64,000 nucleotides of DNA from UMGS1002 sp964570825 (GCA_964570825.1 CAZMZJ010000012.1:1-64000), one strand, 5' to 3'. Shown: positions 23,481-35,000, counted from the stretch's first letter. Notes: a model not told the origin generated them from the letters alone. Numbers and translations: made by a program.

Positions 23481-25343
23481 ATGAAAAACATTTATAGTAA
23501 AATTCTTAAATATATTATTGACATTATTATAATCAATATGTCTGTCGCCGCGGCTATCGTGCTGAAGTGCGAGTTCGTTGCGTCAGAAATATTGAAATAT
23601 ACTGACAGGTTTCTGTTGGGCGCTCCCGTTCTGACCATATGCTATTTATTCTCATTATGGCTGTTCAACAGTTACAGGACACTATGGCAGTTCGCCGGCA
23701 TACGCGACCGCGTCGAGTTCGGCAGTGCGGTGGCTTTTGCCAATCTGCCGTATGTTATCGCTCATGTCCTGACTACCGGCGGTTATACGGCGAGCGTTTA
23801 TATCACGTCGACGGTTTTTATGGTTTTTGCTCTCCTTAATATCAGAATGCTTTATAAAATATTATATCGGCTGAGTAACAGAAAGGCCGGCGAAAAGCTG
23901 CTGACCGCAAAAAAGAAAAACATCATGATTATCGGCGCGGGCAGCGCCGGGAATATGCTGCTTCACGATATCGTGAACAGTCCGGATTTGACGGGATATA
24001 AAGCCGCATGCTTTATTGACGATGATAAATCCAAAATCGGCAGCCGGCTCGGGCGCGTCAAGGTGGTGGGCGATACTTCGACAATCGCCGAGAATGTTAA
24101 AAAATACGAAATATCTGTGATTGTTTTCGCGATTCCGTCATGTTCAAACGAAAAAAAGGCAAAAATATTAAATGTATGCAGCGAAACCGGATGCCAGGTG
24201 AAAACGCTGCCGAGCGTGTCGCAGATGGTGAACGGGCGGGTTACCATGGGAAATGTCAGAGATGTGCAGGTCGAGGACCTGCTCGGGCGCGAACCCGTTA
24301 AACTGGATCTTGACAGCGTCAAAGAATTCATTTCGGGCAAAACTGTTATGGTCACCGGCGGAGGCGGCTCGATAGGCAGCGAGCTGTGCCGGCAGATTGC
24401 GGCGTTCAGTCCGAAGCTCCTCATAATTTTCGACGTATATGAAAACAACGCATATGATATTCAGAACGAACTGCGCCACAATTACCCGGAGCTTGCCCTG
24501 ACAACCTTAATCGGTTCGGTGCGCGACGAAAAGCGGGTTGAATATGTGCTTTCCAAATACCGTCCCGACATTATTTTCCATGCTGCAGCTCACAAGCATG
24601 TACCGCTGATGGAGGAAAGCCCGTGCGAGGCAGTAAAAAACAATGTGTTCGGAACGCTCAATATGGCGAGCGCCGCGGATAAATTCGGCGTCAAACGGTT
24701 TATCATGATTTCAACCGACAAGGCCGTCAACCCCACCAACGTTATGGGCGCCACAAAACGCATCTGCGAGATGATAGTGCAGTCCTATTCGAGAAAATCT
24801 AAAACAGAGTTCGTAGCGGTTCGCTTCGGGAACGTGTTAGGGTCGAACGGAAGCGTCATACCCCTTTTCAAAAAACAGATTGAAGCAGGCGGCCCTGTGA
24901 CGGTCACGCACCCCGATATCATAAGATATTTCATGACTATTCCGGAGGCGGTTTCGCTCGTGCTCGAAGCGGGGGTAAAAGCCAAGGGAGGCGAGATTTT
25001 TGTCCTCGACATGGGGCATCCGGTGAAGATACTGACACTTGCTGAAAACCTTATAAGGTTATCGGGTTATATCCCTTATAAAGACATCGATATTAAATTC
25101 ACGGGCCTGCGCCCCGGCGAAAAGCTTTATGAGGAAATGCTTATGAAAGAGGAAGGTTTGACCGCCACAGAAAACAGGCTGATTTATATTGGCAGGCCGT
25201 TGGCGTTTGACGACGCGGAGCTTGCAAGAAAGCTTGAGAAACTGAGAGAGTGCATCAGCGCCGATGGATGCGATATAAGACCTCTGATACATGATATCGT
25301 GCCGACATATAATTTTCAGAGCTGCGGCAGCCGGAATACATAG
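23481..25343 (+). CDS. PglF/CapD-like UDP-sugar 4,6-dehydratase
   Basis: A 620-aa membrane-bound nucleotide-sugar dehydratase. An N-terminal part with four helices (about 1-125) is followed by a CoA-binding-like Rossmann domain (about 145-245) and a C-terminal SDR domain (about 285-560). The SDR has a Gly-Gly-Gly-Gly-Ser-Ile-Gly cofactor motif, Ser-Thr-Asp-Lys-Ala, and Asn-Val-Met-Gly-Ala-Thr-Lys, where Met replaces the usual Tyr, as in PglF/WbpM/CapD. These enzymes turn UDP-GlcNAc into the 4-keto-6-deoxy sugar that leads to bacillosamine or QuiNAc-type sugars. The start at 23481 follows GGAG by 6 bases; ATG 23466 is an alternative. It has its own promoter, separating it from the polymerase. 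Confidence 0.92.
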   Translation: MKNIYSKILKYIIDIIIINMSVAAAIVLKCEFVASEILKYTDRFLLGAPVLTICYLFSLWLFNSYRTLWQFAGIRDRVEFGSAVAFANLPYVIAHVLTTGGYTASVYITSTVFMVFALLNIRMLYKILYRLSNRKAGEKLLTAKKKNIMIIGAGSAGNMLLHDIVNSPDLTGYKAACFIDDDKSKIGSRLGRVKVVGDTSTIAENVKKYEISVIVFAIPSCSNEKKAKILNVCSETGCQVKTLPSVSQMVNGRVTMGNVRDVQVEDLLGREPVKLDLDSVKEFISGKTVMVTGGGGSIGSELCRQIAAFSPKLLIIFDVYENNAYDIQNELRHNYPELALTTLIGSVRDEKRVEYVLSKYRPDIIFHAAAHKHVPLMEESPCEAVKNNVFGTLNMASAADKFGVKRFIMISTDKAVNPTNVMGATKRICEMIVQSYSRKSKTEFVAVRFGNVLGSNGSVIPLFKKQIEAGGPVTVTHPDIIRYFMTIPEAVSLVLEAGVKAKGGEIFVLDMGHPVKILTLAENLIRLSGYIPYKDIDIKFTGLRPGEKLYEEMLMKEEGLTATENRLIYIGRPLAFDDAELARKLEKLRECISADGCDIRPLIHDIVPTYNFQSCGSRNT

Positions 25344-25438
25344 GCGGGTGTAGTCTTTCACTTGTTTTCTGAAATAAACAGTCTATTGATTTTACGTACA
25401 TCCGCATATTATTTTTAATTTTATCGCGGGTGTCGGAT

Positions 25439-25924
25439 ATGAAAAAAGCAAGGGCAAGACTCTGGACAAAGCTTTATGTCGAATTTTCTTTGAGCGGGAT
25501 TGTTTATGCGGGGATTGAAGCTGTATACCGTGCGGCTCTGGGGCATAAGCAGACGCATCCGCTTGTGATATTCCTTGGGGGGATAGCTTTTCTTATCGGA
25601 GTCGGCGTCTGCCGCATCCGCTTTCCAAAGCCTTTTTTCTGGCTCAGGCCCATACTCGGCGGGGCTCTTATAACTTTATGGGAGCTGCTTTTCGGACTGT
25701 TTTTCAATGTGTTTCTCGGGTACGATATATGGAGCTACCGGAGCAGCAGGTATAATTTTCTCGGGCAGGTCTGCCTTGAATTCGCACTCCTTTGGATAGG
25801 AATGATGATATTGATTGAAATTATCGATTTTTTATTTGAAAATATAATACTGAACAACAGTCCGTATTCCTTCGCCAAGCTCGGGAAAAATTTCCGGAGA
25901 GGCTTAAAGATGCCGAAAGACTGA
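25439..25924 (+). CDS. Putative ABC-transporter-type IV (CmpB-like, PF06541) membrane protein
   Basis: A 161-aa protein with about four helices. The pattern Trp-Glu-Leu-x2-Gly-x3-Asn, then Trp-x-Tyr, Asn-Phe-x-Gly-Gln-x-Cys-Leu and Trp (about 83-122) matches the PF06541 family annotated as putative ABC permeases, whose function is not established. The start at 25439 follows GGGTG; the GTG at 25430 is possible. It lies between the dehydratase and the promoter of the PHP phosphatase, so a link with polysaccharide synthesis is positional only. Confidence 0.7.
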   Translation: MKKARARLWTKLYVEFSLSGIVYAGIEAVYRAALGHKQTHPLVIFLGGIAFLIGVGVCRIRFPKPFFWLRPILGGALITLWELLFGLFFNVFLGYDIWSYRSSRYNFLGQVCLEFALLWIGMMILIEIIDFLFENIILNNSPYSFAKLGKNFRRGLKMPKD

Positions 25925-25941
25925 TTTCCATATTATTGGCA

Positions 25942-25970
25942 TTGACACGGTTCGCTTGATATGTTATAAT
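25942..25970 (+). promoter_or_regulatory. Consensus promoter of the phosphatase-Wzz-kinase operon
   Basis: TTGACA (25942-25947), 17-bp spacer, TATAAT (25965-25970), both full matches, 46 bp before the phosphatase start. Confidence 0.9.
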
Positions 25971-26015
25971 GTTAATATGGCAGTATTATATTGGGCTCAA
26001 AGGAAATAATTGTAT

Positions 26016-26744
26016 ATGGATTATTTTACCGATATTCACTGCCATATGTTAAGCCAAACCGACGACGGCGCTGAAAACGAAAAGGAAATGTTCGGCATGC
26101 TCGATATGGCGTACGGCGCGGGAACACGCCGCATCTGTATGACCCCGCATTTTAACTACGCGCTGTGGGGCGACACAAGACAGGCGGCGGACAGATCGTT
26201 TGAAATGCTTAAGAATTATGCCGCCGGAAAGTACCCGGATATGACGCTGTGCATCGGCAACGAGATGTTTTACAGCGAAAGCGGAATTGAATACCTTAAT
26301 TCCGGCAGGTGCAGGACGCTGAACGGCGGCAGATATGTCCTTGTCGATTTTCACAGCGAGGTTATTTATTATGAAATTAAAAACGCGTTGTTGGATCTTG
26401 CCAACAGCGGATATATCCCTGTTTTCGCGCATGCCGAGCGGTACTGCTGCATCGCGCCGCCGTTTAACACTCTGAGAGAGCTGAAGGATTTCGGAATAAT
26501 AGTCCAGCTCGACTCGACTTCAATATGCGGAATGCATGGAAAAGCTTTGTATAAAAAAGCAATGAAGATTCTTAAATACGGGCTGGCGGATGTCGTTGCG
26601 TCAGATGCACACAACGCGTCCGGGCGCAATCCCTGCCTTGACAAAGCGGCGGACATTATCAAAAAGCAGTTCGGATATGAATATGCGGAGAGGCTTTTCA
26701 TAAAAAATCCAGACAAAATATTAGGCATAGCCGGTAATACATAG
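26016..26744 (+). CDS. PHP-type tyrosine-protein phosphatase (CpsB/YwqE family)
   Basis: A 242-aa manganese-dependent phosphatase of the PHP fold. Metal ligands are seen in Asp-Ile-His-Cys-His (6-10), Thr-Pro-His (about 43), Glu (about 83), His-Ala-Glu-Arg (about 139-142) and Ser-Asp-Ala-His (about 195-198). CpsB/YwqE enzymes remove phosphate from the tyrosine cluster of the partner BY-kinase and so control polysaccharide length. The kinase and Wzz genes follow directly in the same operon, which fits this well. The ATG at 26016 lies 10 bases after AGGAA. Promoter at 25942. Confidence 0.92.
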   Translation: MDYFTDIHCHMLSQTDDGAENEKEMFGMLDMAYGAGTRRICMTPHFNYALWGDTRQAADRSFEMLKNYAAGKYPDMTLCIGNEMFYSESGIEYLNSGRCRTLNGGRYVLVDFHSEVIYYEIKNALLDLANSGYIPVFAHAERYCCIAPPFNTLRELKDFGIIVQLDSTSICGMHGKALYKKAMKILKYGLADVVASDAHNASGRNPCLDKAADIIKKQFGYEYAERLFIKNPDKILGIAGNT

Positions 26745-26758
26745 GGGTAAATCAAAAA

Positions 26759-27526
26759 ATGGAACAAAACGATAGCCAGGTAACACTTTCCATCAGCGAC
26801 TTGTGGTCGATATTCACAGGTCATATAGTTCAGATTATCGCAGCCGCAGTCCTTATTTTTCTCGCTGCTTTCGGTTATTCACTTCTCACCTACAAGCCTC
26901 AGTATAAATCCACAGCGATGATTTATATTCTCCGCCAGAGCAGCGAGGGCACAACAAGCACCGTTTCCAACGCCGACTTCAGCCTCGCGCTGAGCACGGT
27001 GAATGACTGCACGATCATTCTGACGAGCCACAGCGTTATTGATAAGGTTATTTCAGAGCTCGGTATGCCCATTACATACAATCAGCTGAAATCCATGATA
27101 TCAATTTCAAACCCGACGTCGTCGCGCGTGCTTCAGATTTCGATAACCGCGCCAAGCCCCATGGATGCAAAGATAATTGTTGACGAATTATGCAAAGTCG
27201 GAGCTGTCAGCATTCAGGACACTCTCGGAATCAACCAGGTCAATCTTGTCGACAAGGGAACTTACAGTGAGACGCCTTCGAACTCGATGATCACTCCTGT
27301 TGTGGTGGTCGCGCCAGTACTGGCCGCCGTCGCCGTTTTCGGGATTTATGTCCTCGTTTTTGTCCTTGACGATAAAATAAAAACTCCGGATGATGTCGAA
27401 AAGTATCTCGGGTTGACTGTTCTCGGCCTTATTCCCAACATAGGCGGAGATGAGAATAACAGATACGGAAAATACAGATATGGGAAATACGGTTCAAAAT
27501 ACGGCGCAAGCCGCACTAATAACTGA
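26759..27526 (+). CDS. Wzz/CpsC-type polysaccharide chain-length and kinase-activator protein
   Basis: A 255-aa protein with two transmembrane helices (about 21-41 and 180-200) around an extracellular Wzz domain. The C-terminal cytosolic tail (about 205-255) should activate the BY-kinase encoded next, as CpsC or CapA does. The tail ends in a short Tyr/Gly/Lys-rich repeat (about 236-250). The gene has an AGGGG ribosome site and starts 14 bp after the phosphatase. The kinase start lies 16 bp downstream of its stop. Confidence 0.9.
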   Translation: MEQNDSQVTLSISDLWSIFTGHIVQIIAAAVLIFLAAFGYSLLTYKPQYKSTAMIYILRQSSEGTTSTVSNADFSLALSTVNDCTIILTSHSVIDKVISELGMPITYNQLKSMISISNPTSSRVLQISITAPSPMDAKIIVDELCKVGAVSIQDTLGINQVNLVDKGTYSETPSNSMITPVVVVAPVLAAVAVFGIYVLVFVLDDKIKTPDDVEKYLGLTVLGLIPNIGGDENNRYGKYRYGKYGSKYGASRTNN

Positions 27527-27542
27527 AACAGGAGCACCCGAA

Positions 27543-28280
27543 ATGATACCGATCAGACTAAAGTTTGAATCATCAACAGACTATTTCGTCAGCGAGGCAT
27601 TCAAGGTGCTGCGCACCAATATCCAGTTTTGCGGAACCGACGTAAAGGTCATTTCAATAACAAGCTGCGAGGCGAACGAAGGCAAAACCACCATATGCCT
27701 TGAGCTTGCCAAGGCGATGTCCGAGAGCGGAAAGAAGGTTTTGCTTATCGACGCCGATATGCGCAAATCGGTTATGGTGACAAAATACGCAGACGAAAAG
27801 GGTGTCACAGGACTTTCGCAGTATCTCTCCGGAATGGCAGAAAAAGGCGACATCATATATACTGCGGAAAACGGAGGATTCGACATTATATTTGCCGGAA
27901 AATTCCCTCCAAACCCTGTTGAGCTGCTGGGAAGCACACGCTTTAAAAAGCTTATCGACGAGGTAAAGCCGAACTATGATTATATCCTGATCGACAGCCC
28001 TCCGCTCGGGCTTGTCATAGACGGAGCCGTTATCGCGTCATTATGCGACAGTGCGGTAATTGTCATCAGCACTGACATGATAAAATACCGCTTTGCGCTT
28101 AACGTCAAGCAGCAGCTTGAAAAAAGCGGATGCCATATCCTCGGCGTGATCCTCAACCATATACAGAAAAAGAACAGTACATATTATAAAAAATATCACG
28201 GGTACGGTTATTATTCCGGGTACGGCCATACGGAAAAAAATGAAAAAAGCAACCGTAAGGAAATTGGAACCGCAAAATAA
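27543..28280 (+). CDS. BY-type tyrosine kinase (CpsD/CapB/YwqD family)
   Basis: A 245-aa P-loop autokinase. The Walker A-type motif Cys-Glu-Ala-Asn-Glu-Gly-Lys-Thr-Thr (about 43-51), Walker A' Leu-Ile-Asp-Ala-Asp-Met-Arg (about 69-75) and Walker B Ile-Leu-Ile-Asp-Ser-Pro-Pro are present. The C-terminus carries the autophosphorylated tyrosine cluster (seven Tyr between about 214 and 230). It couples to Wzz and is reset by the PHP phosphatase to control polysaccharide output. The frame is open further upstream, but ATG 27543 follows AGGAG by 8 bases and gives the family N-terminus. A strong terminator follows. Confidence 0.94.
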   Translation: MIPIRLKFESSTDYFVSEAFKVLRTNIQFCGTDVKVISITSCEANEGKTTICLELAKAMSESGKKVLLIDADMRKSVMVTKYADEKGVTGLSQYLSGMAEKGDIIYTAENGGFDIIFAGKFPPNPVELLGSTRFKKLIDEVKPNYDYILIDSPPLGLVIDGAVIASLCDSAVIVISTDMIKYRFALNVKQQLEKSGCHILGVILNHIQKKNSTYYKKYHGYGYYSGYGHTEKNEKSNRKEIGTAK

Positions 28281-28283
28281 TTG

Positions 28284-28317
28284 AAAACAGGCTCCGGAGA
28301 ATTCCGGAGCCTGTTTT
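28284..28317 (+). terminator. Terminator of the phosphatase-Wzz-kinase operon
   Basis: A perfect 15-bp stem (28284-28298 / 28303-28317), GAAT loop, T-run in the 3' arm. Confidence 0.92.
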
Positions 28318-28390
28318 AACCGAATTAAGCCGGCTTATTTTTTCCAGAGGGGCGGAGAAATTTTAGATAGCCTGCCTCTCCCCGCGTTTT

Positions 28391-30013
28391 TTATCTTACA
28401 GTCAGCTCAAACGCGGTGTTTTTCATATATACTGTATTATGAGCGATGCGGGTGCGCTTTGCGTAGCACCAGTATACAGAGGTGTTCGAGTGGGCGTTGT
28501 ATGTCGGAAAGTCAGAAGACGAAATATCAAATCGTATGCGGTCGCCGGGCCTGATTTTCCAAGCGACAGGGTCGAGAGCGATATCAATTTCAACCTTTTT
28601 GCCGGGTTTATAATTCCTGACGGTATCGCTGATGCTTACTATCGTGTCGCGCATATACCATGCAGCGCCGTCGCGGATTATATCCGCGCGGACAAAGAAG
28701 GCAGTGTCGGTGCAGTCGCTCGAAACCTCAAGGCGGGCGTGTATCCCGCCGTCAAGGATAACCTCGTTTTCAAACGGCTCGCTGACAAAGCTTAGCACAT
28801 CGGGGCGGAAGTCCGGTCCGGGCTGCATCTGAAGGCCGGCGTTCCCCGACTGGAACACGTTTGAGCCGCCGGGGAAAAAGGCGGGATTCCTCGGGTCATA
28901 TTCGTACGAGCGGCTTCCGTCGGACGGCGAGCAGCAAAGTCTGCCGTCGTCAGAAGGATAAAGAGTCAGTTTCCCGGAGCTGTCTGCGCCGAGAGCATCG
29001 GCATACCGCCAGCCCTCTCCGGCGCTGTAATACCTGATCTTCCCCTCGCGAACGTATGTCAGCGGCGTGCCGAGCCTTATATGGTTAAACCATTCGACCT
29101 CGGGGTGCCCGCGCCGGGATCTGGGGAAGAGCGCCTCGTGCTCCGGAGGAGTATTGTGGCTGTGTCCCCACGGACCTATGAGAAAAGCCGATTTTTGCCT
29201 TGCGGCAGGGTTAAGGCGTTCCCAAAAATCAAGCGTCCCTTTGTAATGGATATCGTAAAAACCCCCGATGAGCAGCAGCGGGAAGTCGATCACGTGGGGA
29301 GTTTCGTAGGCGTCGCCGAAACCGGTGCCGGTGCGCCAGAATTCATCGTCCGGGCGGTTGTGCAGAAAGGTGTCGGTCATCTCGGGAACCTTATGCCCGT
29401 AAACACGTTCTGGCAGCTCTATTAATGGGCGGTTTTTCAGCTCTTCTTTTGTAAGATTGAACTTTTCTTCGGCGTTCAGCTGGTTTTTCATGTAAAGACG
29501 GGTGAACCAGAGCGTGTAAAGATCGTGCTTGTATGTGTTTTTTTCATAGGATACATAAAATAGATTAGACGGCATGACGGCAAGCACGGCGCCCCTGACC
29601 TCGGACGGGTGCGACGGTATATATGCGGAATGAACGAACGACTTGTAGCTCGCGCCGTATAGAAATATTCCGCCGCCGTACCACGGCTGCTTCTTTATCC
29701 AGTCAAGAGTCGAAAGACCGTCCTCGCGTTCGTTCATCATATTGCGGAAGACGCCTTCCGAAAGGCCTGTGCCGCGGCAGTGCTGGTTTACGACAGCGTA
29801 TCCCGCGGCAAGAAAGTCATACATCGGGCCTTTTATATTTTCGGCAGTAAACTCGCCGGCTGATATGCCGGGCTCGTACGGCGAGCGGTGGAATACCGCC
29901 GGAAACACGCGGCCTTCGGGCTCGCAGGGCAGCATCACACGCGTGAAAAGCTTTGTTCCGTCCGCCGACGGCACCATGAATTCCCGGATCACCGGGCTGA
30001 AATTATCCGACAT
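28391..30013 (-). CDS. CocE/NonD family (X-Pro dipeptidyl-peptidase-like) hydrolase
   Basis: A 540-aa alpha/beta hydrolase of the S15/CocE group, which hydrolyse esters, amides or N-terminal X-Pro dipeptides. The likely nucleophile is Ser122 in Tyr-Gly-Ala-Ser-Tyr; Asp in Phe-Tyr-Asp-Ile-His (about 259) and His in Gly-Pro-Trp-Gly-His (about 286) would complete the triad. The C-terminal jelly-roll domain (about 360-535) is present. There is no signal peptide, so it is cytosolic. It is a single leftward gene with a promoter at 30119-30147. The exact substrate is unknown; the nucleophile context Gly-x-Ser-Tyr-x-Ser differs slightly from the common Gly-x-Ser-Tyr-x-Gly. Confidence 0.9.
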   Translation of the reverse strand: MSDNFSPVIREFMVPSADGTKLFTRVMLPCEPEGRVFPAVFHRSPYEPGISAGEFTAENIKGPMYDFLAAGYAVVNQHCRGTGLSEGVFRNMMNEREDGLSTLDWIKKQPWYGGGIFLYGASYKSFVHSAYIPSHPSEVRGAVLAVMPSNLFYVSYEKNTYKHDLYTLWFTRLYMKNQLNAEEKFNLTKEELKNRPLIELPERVYGHKVPEMTDTFLHNRPDDEFWRTGTGFGDAYETPHVIDFPLLLIGGFYDIHYKGTLDFWERLNPAARQKSAFLIGPWGHSHNTPPEHEALFPRSRRGHPEVEWFNHIRLGTPLTYVREGKIRYYSAGEGWRYADALGADSSGKLTLYPSDDGRLCCSPSDGSRSYEYDPRNPAFFPGGSNVFQSGNAGLQMQPGPDFRPDVLSFVSEPFENEVILDGGIHARLEVSSDCTDTAFFVRADIIRDGAAWYMRDTIVSISDTVRNYKPGKKVEIDIALDPVAWKIRPGDRIRFDISSSDFPTYNAHSNTSVYWCYAKRTRIAHNTVYMKNTAFELTVR

Positions 30014-30118
30014 TTTTAATCCCCATTCCGCCTGTGGCGGCTTTTGTTTTTTATATGTGAGATGAGCGTTGTCGATTATATCTTATCTTGTGCTGTCAGA
30101 GCATATAATCTTTTGTGT

Positions 30119-30147
30119 ATTATACTACATATCCCGGGCTTATTCAA
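30119..30147 (-). promoter_or_regulatory. Promoter of the CocE-type hydrolase gene
   Basis: Reverse strand: TTGAAT (30142-30147), 17-bp spacer, TATAAT (30119-30124); leader about 100 nt. Confidence 0.7.
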
Positions 30148-30196
30148 TAATTTACAAAATATTTAATAAAATTTTAGTAAAATCAATAAAAATGTC

Positions 30197-30225
30197 TTGA
30201 TTTTAACAAACGGATTTGTTATAAT
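30197..30225 (+). promoter_or_regulatory. Promoter of hppA
   Basis: TTGATT (30197-30202), 17-bp spacer, TATAAT (30220-30225), 76 bp before the start codon. Confidence 0.75.
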
Positions 30226-30300
30226 ATCAATTATCACAAATCAATAGCAAAAAGAGCAAAAATTGCGGCAATATAGCCGTATATAAAGAAAGGTATAAGC

Positions 30301-32553
<2,253 letters not shown>

Positions 32554-32562
32554 AAAACGCGC

Positions 32563-32601
32563 AAAAGGCTGCCGCTCGGATTCAGAGGCGGCAGCTTTTT
32601 C
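32563..32601 (+). terminator. Terminator of hppA
   Basis: Stem GCTGCCGC / GCGGCAGC (32568-32575 / 32588-32595) extended by A/T pairs, then TTTTT. Confidence 0.9.
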
Positions 32602-32661
32602 TTATTGTCTTAAAATACTCCGCCGAGAACAATAATTGTCTTGTTATTGCCTATTTATGAC

Positions 32662-32690
32662 TTGAAATCAGGGTAAATATGTCGTATAAT
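32662..32690 (+). promoter_or_regulatory. Promoter of the first Gfo/Idh/MocA gene
   Basis: TTGAAA (32662-32667), 17-bp spacer, TATAAT (32685-32690), 45 bp before the start codon. Confidence 0.8.
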
Positions 32691-32734
32691 TATCCTAAAG
32701 TATTGATGAAAGAATGACAACCGGAAGGATCCAA

Positions 32735-33799
32735 ATGAGCGCGGATAAAAAGAAAAGAGTTGCCGTCATCGGCTACGGCGGAATGGGCGGCTGGCATACA
32801 AGATATTTGATCAAAAGCGATGTGGCTGAGCTGGCAGGAATATATGACATAAAGGAAGCACGCCGCAAGCTTGCCGAGGAAAACGGAATTTACGCATATT
32901 CAACACTCGACGAGCTGCTTGCCGACAGTACTGTCAGCCTGGTTGTGATCGCAACTCCAAACGAACTGCACAAGCCGCTGGCCATTGAAGCCATGGCGGC
33001 AGGGAAAAATGTCATATCCGAAAAGCCCGTGGCGCTTTCGTCGGTCGAACTGCAGGAAATGATTGACGCGTCGAAAAAGTACGGCAGGCTATTTACCGTT
33101 CACCAGAACCGCCGCTGGGACTGCGATTATCTGATGATGAAGCAGGTCTATGCGTCAGGAGATCTGGGAGAGGTTACCTCGGTCGAGTCGAGAATTCACG
33201 GCTCTCGAGGCATTCCCGGCGACTGGAGAGGCAAGCGCGAACACGGCGGGGGAATGATTCTCGACTGGGGCGTCCATCTGATCGACCAGATGCTCGGAAT
33301 TGTTTATGACAAGAAAATAGAGCGGATTTACTGCCGCTGCAACCATATAACCAATTACGAGGTTGACGACGGATTCAGGCTCGAGCTTTATTTCGAAAAT
33401 TCTCTTACCGCCCTTATCGAGGTCGGGACAAGCAACTTTATAGCGATGCCAAGGTTCTATATGACGGGAACAAACGGTTCGGCTATCATAAACGACTGGC
33501 GGGAAGACTGCCGAGTCGTATGCTGCAAAAACTGGGACGAGAAGGATGTTATACCGGTCGTCACCGCGGCGGGGCTTACCAAGACTATGGCTCCGCGCGA
33601 CGAGAAAACCATCTCGGAAAGCATCATCCACCGCCCTGAATCCGATGTTCACGATTTCTACCGTAATGTAGTGCGGGCGATAGACGGCAAGGAAAAACAG
33701 ATTGTGACTCACGAACAGCTCATGCGCGTGATGAAAATTATGGAAGCGGCGTTCGAGTCCGACAGGCTCGGCCGTCCGGTCGGTTTCAAGGACAACTGA
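32735..33799 (+). CDS. Gfo/Idh/MocA family oxidoreductase (1)
   Basis: A 354-aa NAD(P)-dependent sugar or inositol dehydrogenase type enzyme. The N-terminal Rossmann fold has Gly-Tyr-Gly-Gly-Met-Gly (about 12-17), and the catalytic Glu-Lys-Pro is at about 94-96. The C-terminal part carries Trp-Gly-Val-His-Leu-Ile-Asp-Gln (about 179-186), with the usual His near the active site. ATG 32735 follows GGAAGGA by 6 bases and is preferred to ATG 32714. It has its own promoter and a terminator after it. Substrate unknown; other sugar-keto chemistry genes (isomerases, ThuA) occur in the window but not in its operon. Confidence 0.92.
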   Translation: MSADKKKRVAVIGYGGMGGWHTRYLIKSDVAELAGIYDIKEARRKLAEENGIYAYSTLDELLADSTVSLVVIATPNELHKPLAIEAMAAGKNVISEKPVALSSVELQEMIDASKKYGRLFTVHQNRRWDCDYLMMKQVYASGDLGEVTSVESRIHGSRGIPGDWRGKREHGGGMILDWGVHLIDQMLGIVYDKKIERIYCRCNHITNYEVDDGFRLELYFENSLTALIEVGTSNFIAMPRFYMTGTNGSAIINDWREDCRVVCCKNWDEKDVIPVVTAAGLTKTMAPRDEKTISESIIHRPESDVHDFYRNVVRAIDGKEKQIVTHEQLMRVMKIMEAAFESDRLGRPVGFKDN

Positions 33800-33866
33800 C
33801 TGTTCCGTGCTGAGGTTAACACCGCGACGGCGGCGTATTTGCAGTAATTAAATTTACCGTTATGCG

Positions 33867-33896
33867 ACGGGGGACTTATTAAAAGTTCCCCGTTTT
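33867..33896 (+). terminator. Terminator after the first Gfo/Idh/MocA gene
   Basis: Stem ACGGGG..ACTT / AAGT..CCCCGT (33867-33893) followed by TTTT. Confidence 0.85.
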
Positions 33897-34010
33897 ATAT
33901 TTTATCAAAATTTCTCCGCAAGGATGTCCTGGAATTTTCACGGAAACGGGGCTGATTATTAAGACGCGACCTTATTTTGCATTGTCAAAACCATATTTTG
34001 CTTGCGGTTA

Positions 34011-34039
34011 TTGACGAATGCGTTTTAATATGATAAAAT
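34011..34039 (+). promoter_or_regulatory. Promoter of the sugar isomerase gene
   Basis: TTGACG (34011-34016), 17-bp spacer, TAAAAT (34034-34039), 32 bp before the start codon. Confidence 0.75.
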
Positions 34040-34071
34040 TAACCGATTCCTGATGTTATATAGAGGTTTAT

Positions 34072-34887
34072 ATGAGAAAAATCGGTATCAGCTATAAAAA
34101 TATAAAGGGGCAGTCCGCGGAGGAAACGGCAAGGCTGTTGCGGGAAACCGGTTTTGACTGCGTTTTCACCGGATTCAAGGATGCGGCTGCGGCCGAAAAT
34201 TACGCAGACGTTTTCGCCGGCGCCGGTCTTGTATATGAAAGTATTCACGCGCCCTTCGAGGGAATTAACGCGATCTGGACAGCGACCGACGAGGGTGAGG
34301 CAATGCTCGGCAGCCTATTGGATTGCCTTGAGGCGTGCAAAAATAATAAGGTCCCGGTTATGGTGGTTCATCTGAGCAGCGGAAACGACGCGCCTTGCGT
34401 TAACGATACCGGTCACGCGCGCTGGGACAGGCTGATTGACCGCGCCGTCGGCTCTGGCGTAACAGTCGCTTTTGAAAATCAGAGAAAGCTCGCCAACCTC
34501 GCCTTTGTCATGGAGCTTTATAAAAATGTGCCAGAGGTCGGCTTCTGCTGGGACTGCGGACACGAAAGCTGTTTTACACCCGGGCTTGAGTTCATGCCGA
34601 TTTTCGGTAAAAAGCTCGTATATACGCATATTCACGACAACTTCGGGGCTTCAAAGGATATTCAGAATTCCAGAAGCGACGATCTGCATTATATCCCATT
34701 TGACGGAGGCATCGATTTTTCAAGATTTGCCGAGCATATTAAAAAATCCGGGTTTGCCGGCACGCTGACGCTTGAGGTCGGCGGCCCGAACAACCCGAAA
34801 TATGCGGATAAATTTACTCCGGAGCAATACTACAGAAGGGCTTACGACGCCGCCGTAAGACTTGTCAAGATGTGCGACGGGGAATAA
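34072..34887 (+). CDS. Sugar phosphate isomerase/epimerase (xylose isomerase-like TIM barrel) (1)
   Basis: A 271-aa AP_endonuc_2/xylose-isomerase-like barrel (PF01261). Metal-site residues are plausible at Glu (Phe-Glu-Asn-Gln, about 141), Asp-Cys-Gly-His (about 162-165), His-Ile-His-Asp-Asn (about 185-189) and Glu near the end (Leu-Glu-Val-Gly, about 237). Family members isomerise or epimerise keto sugars and inositol derivatives. Short N-terminus, no signal peptide. It has its own promoter, and the metallophosphoesterase follows after 160 bp. Confidence 0.88.
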   Translation: MRKIGISYKNIKGQSAEETARLLRETGFDCVFTGFKDAAAAENYADVFAGAGLVYESIHAPFEGINAIWTATDEGEAMLGSLLDCLEACKNNKVPVMVVHLSSGNDAPCVNDTGHARWDRLIDRAVGSGVTVAFENQRKLANLAFVMELYKNVPEVGFCWDCGHESCFTPGLEFMPIFGKKLVYTHIHDNFGASKDIQNSRSDDLHYIPFDGGIDFSRFAEHIKKSGFAGTLTLEVGGPNNPKYADKFTPEQYYRRAYDAAVRLVKMCDGE

Positions 34888-35000
34888 ATGTCCGGCTTCC
34901 GCAGCAGATAACGCAGAATTGCTTATTAAAGCGAACATTTCAGACTTTTGCCGCATACTATGTGATGGCCATTTATAAAACAGCATAAACCAGTACGGCC

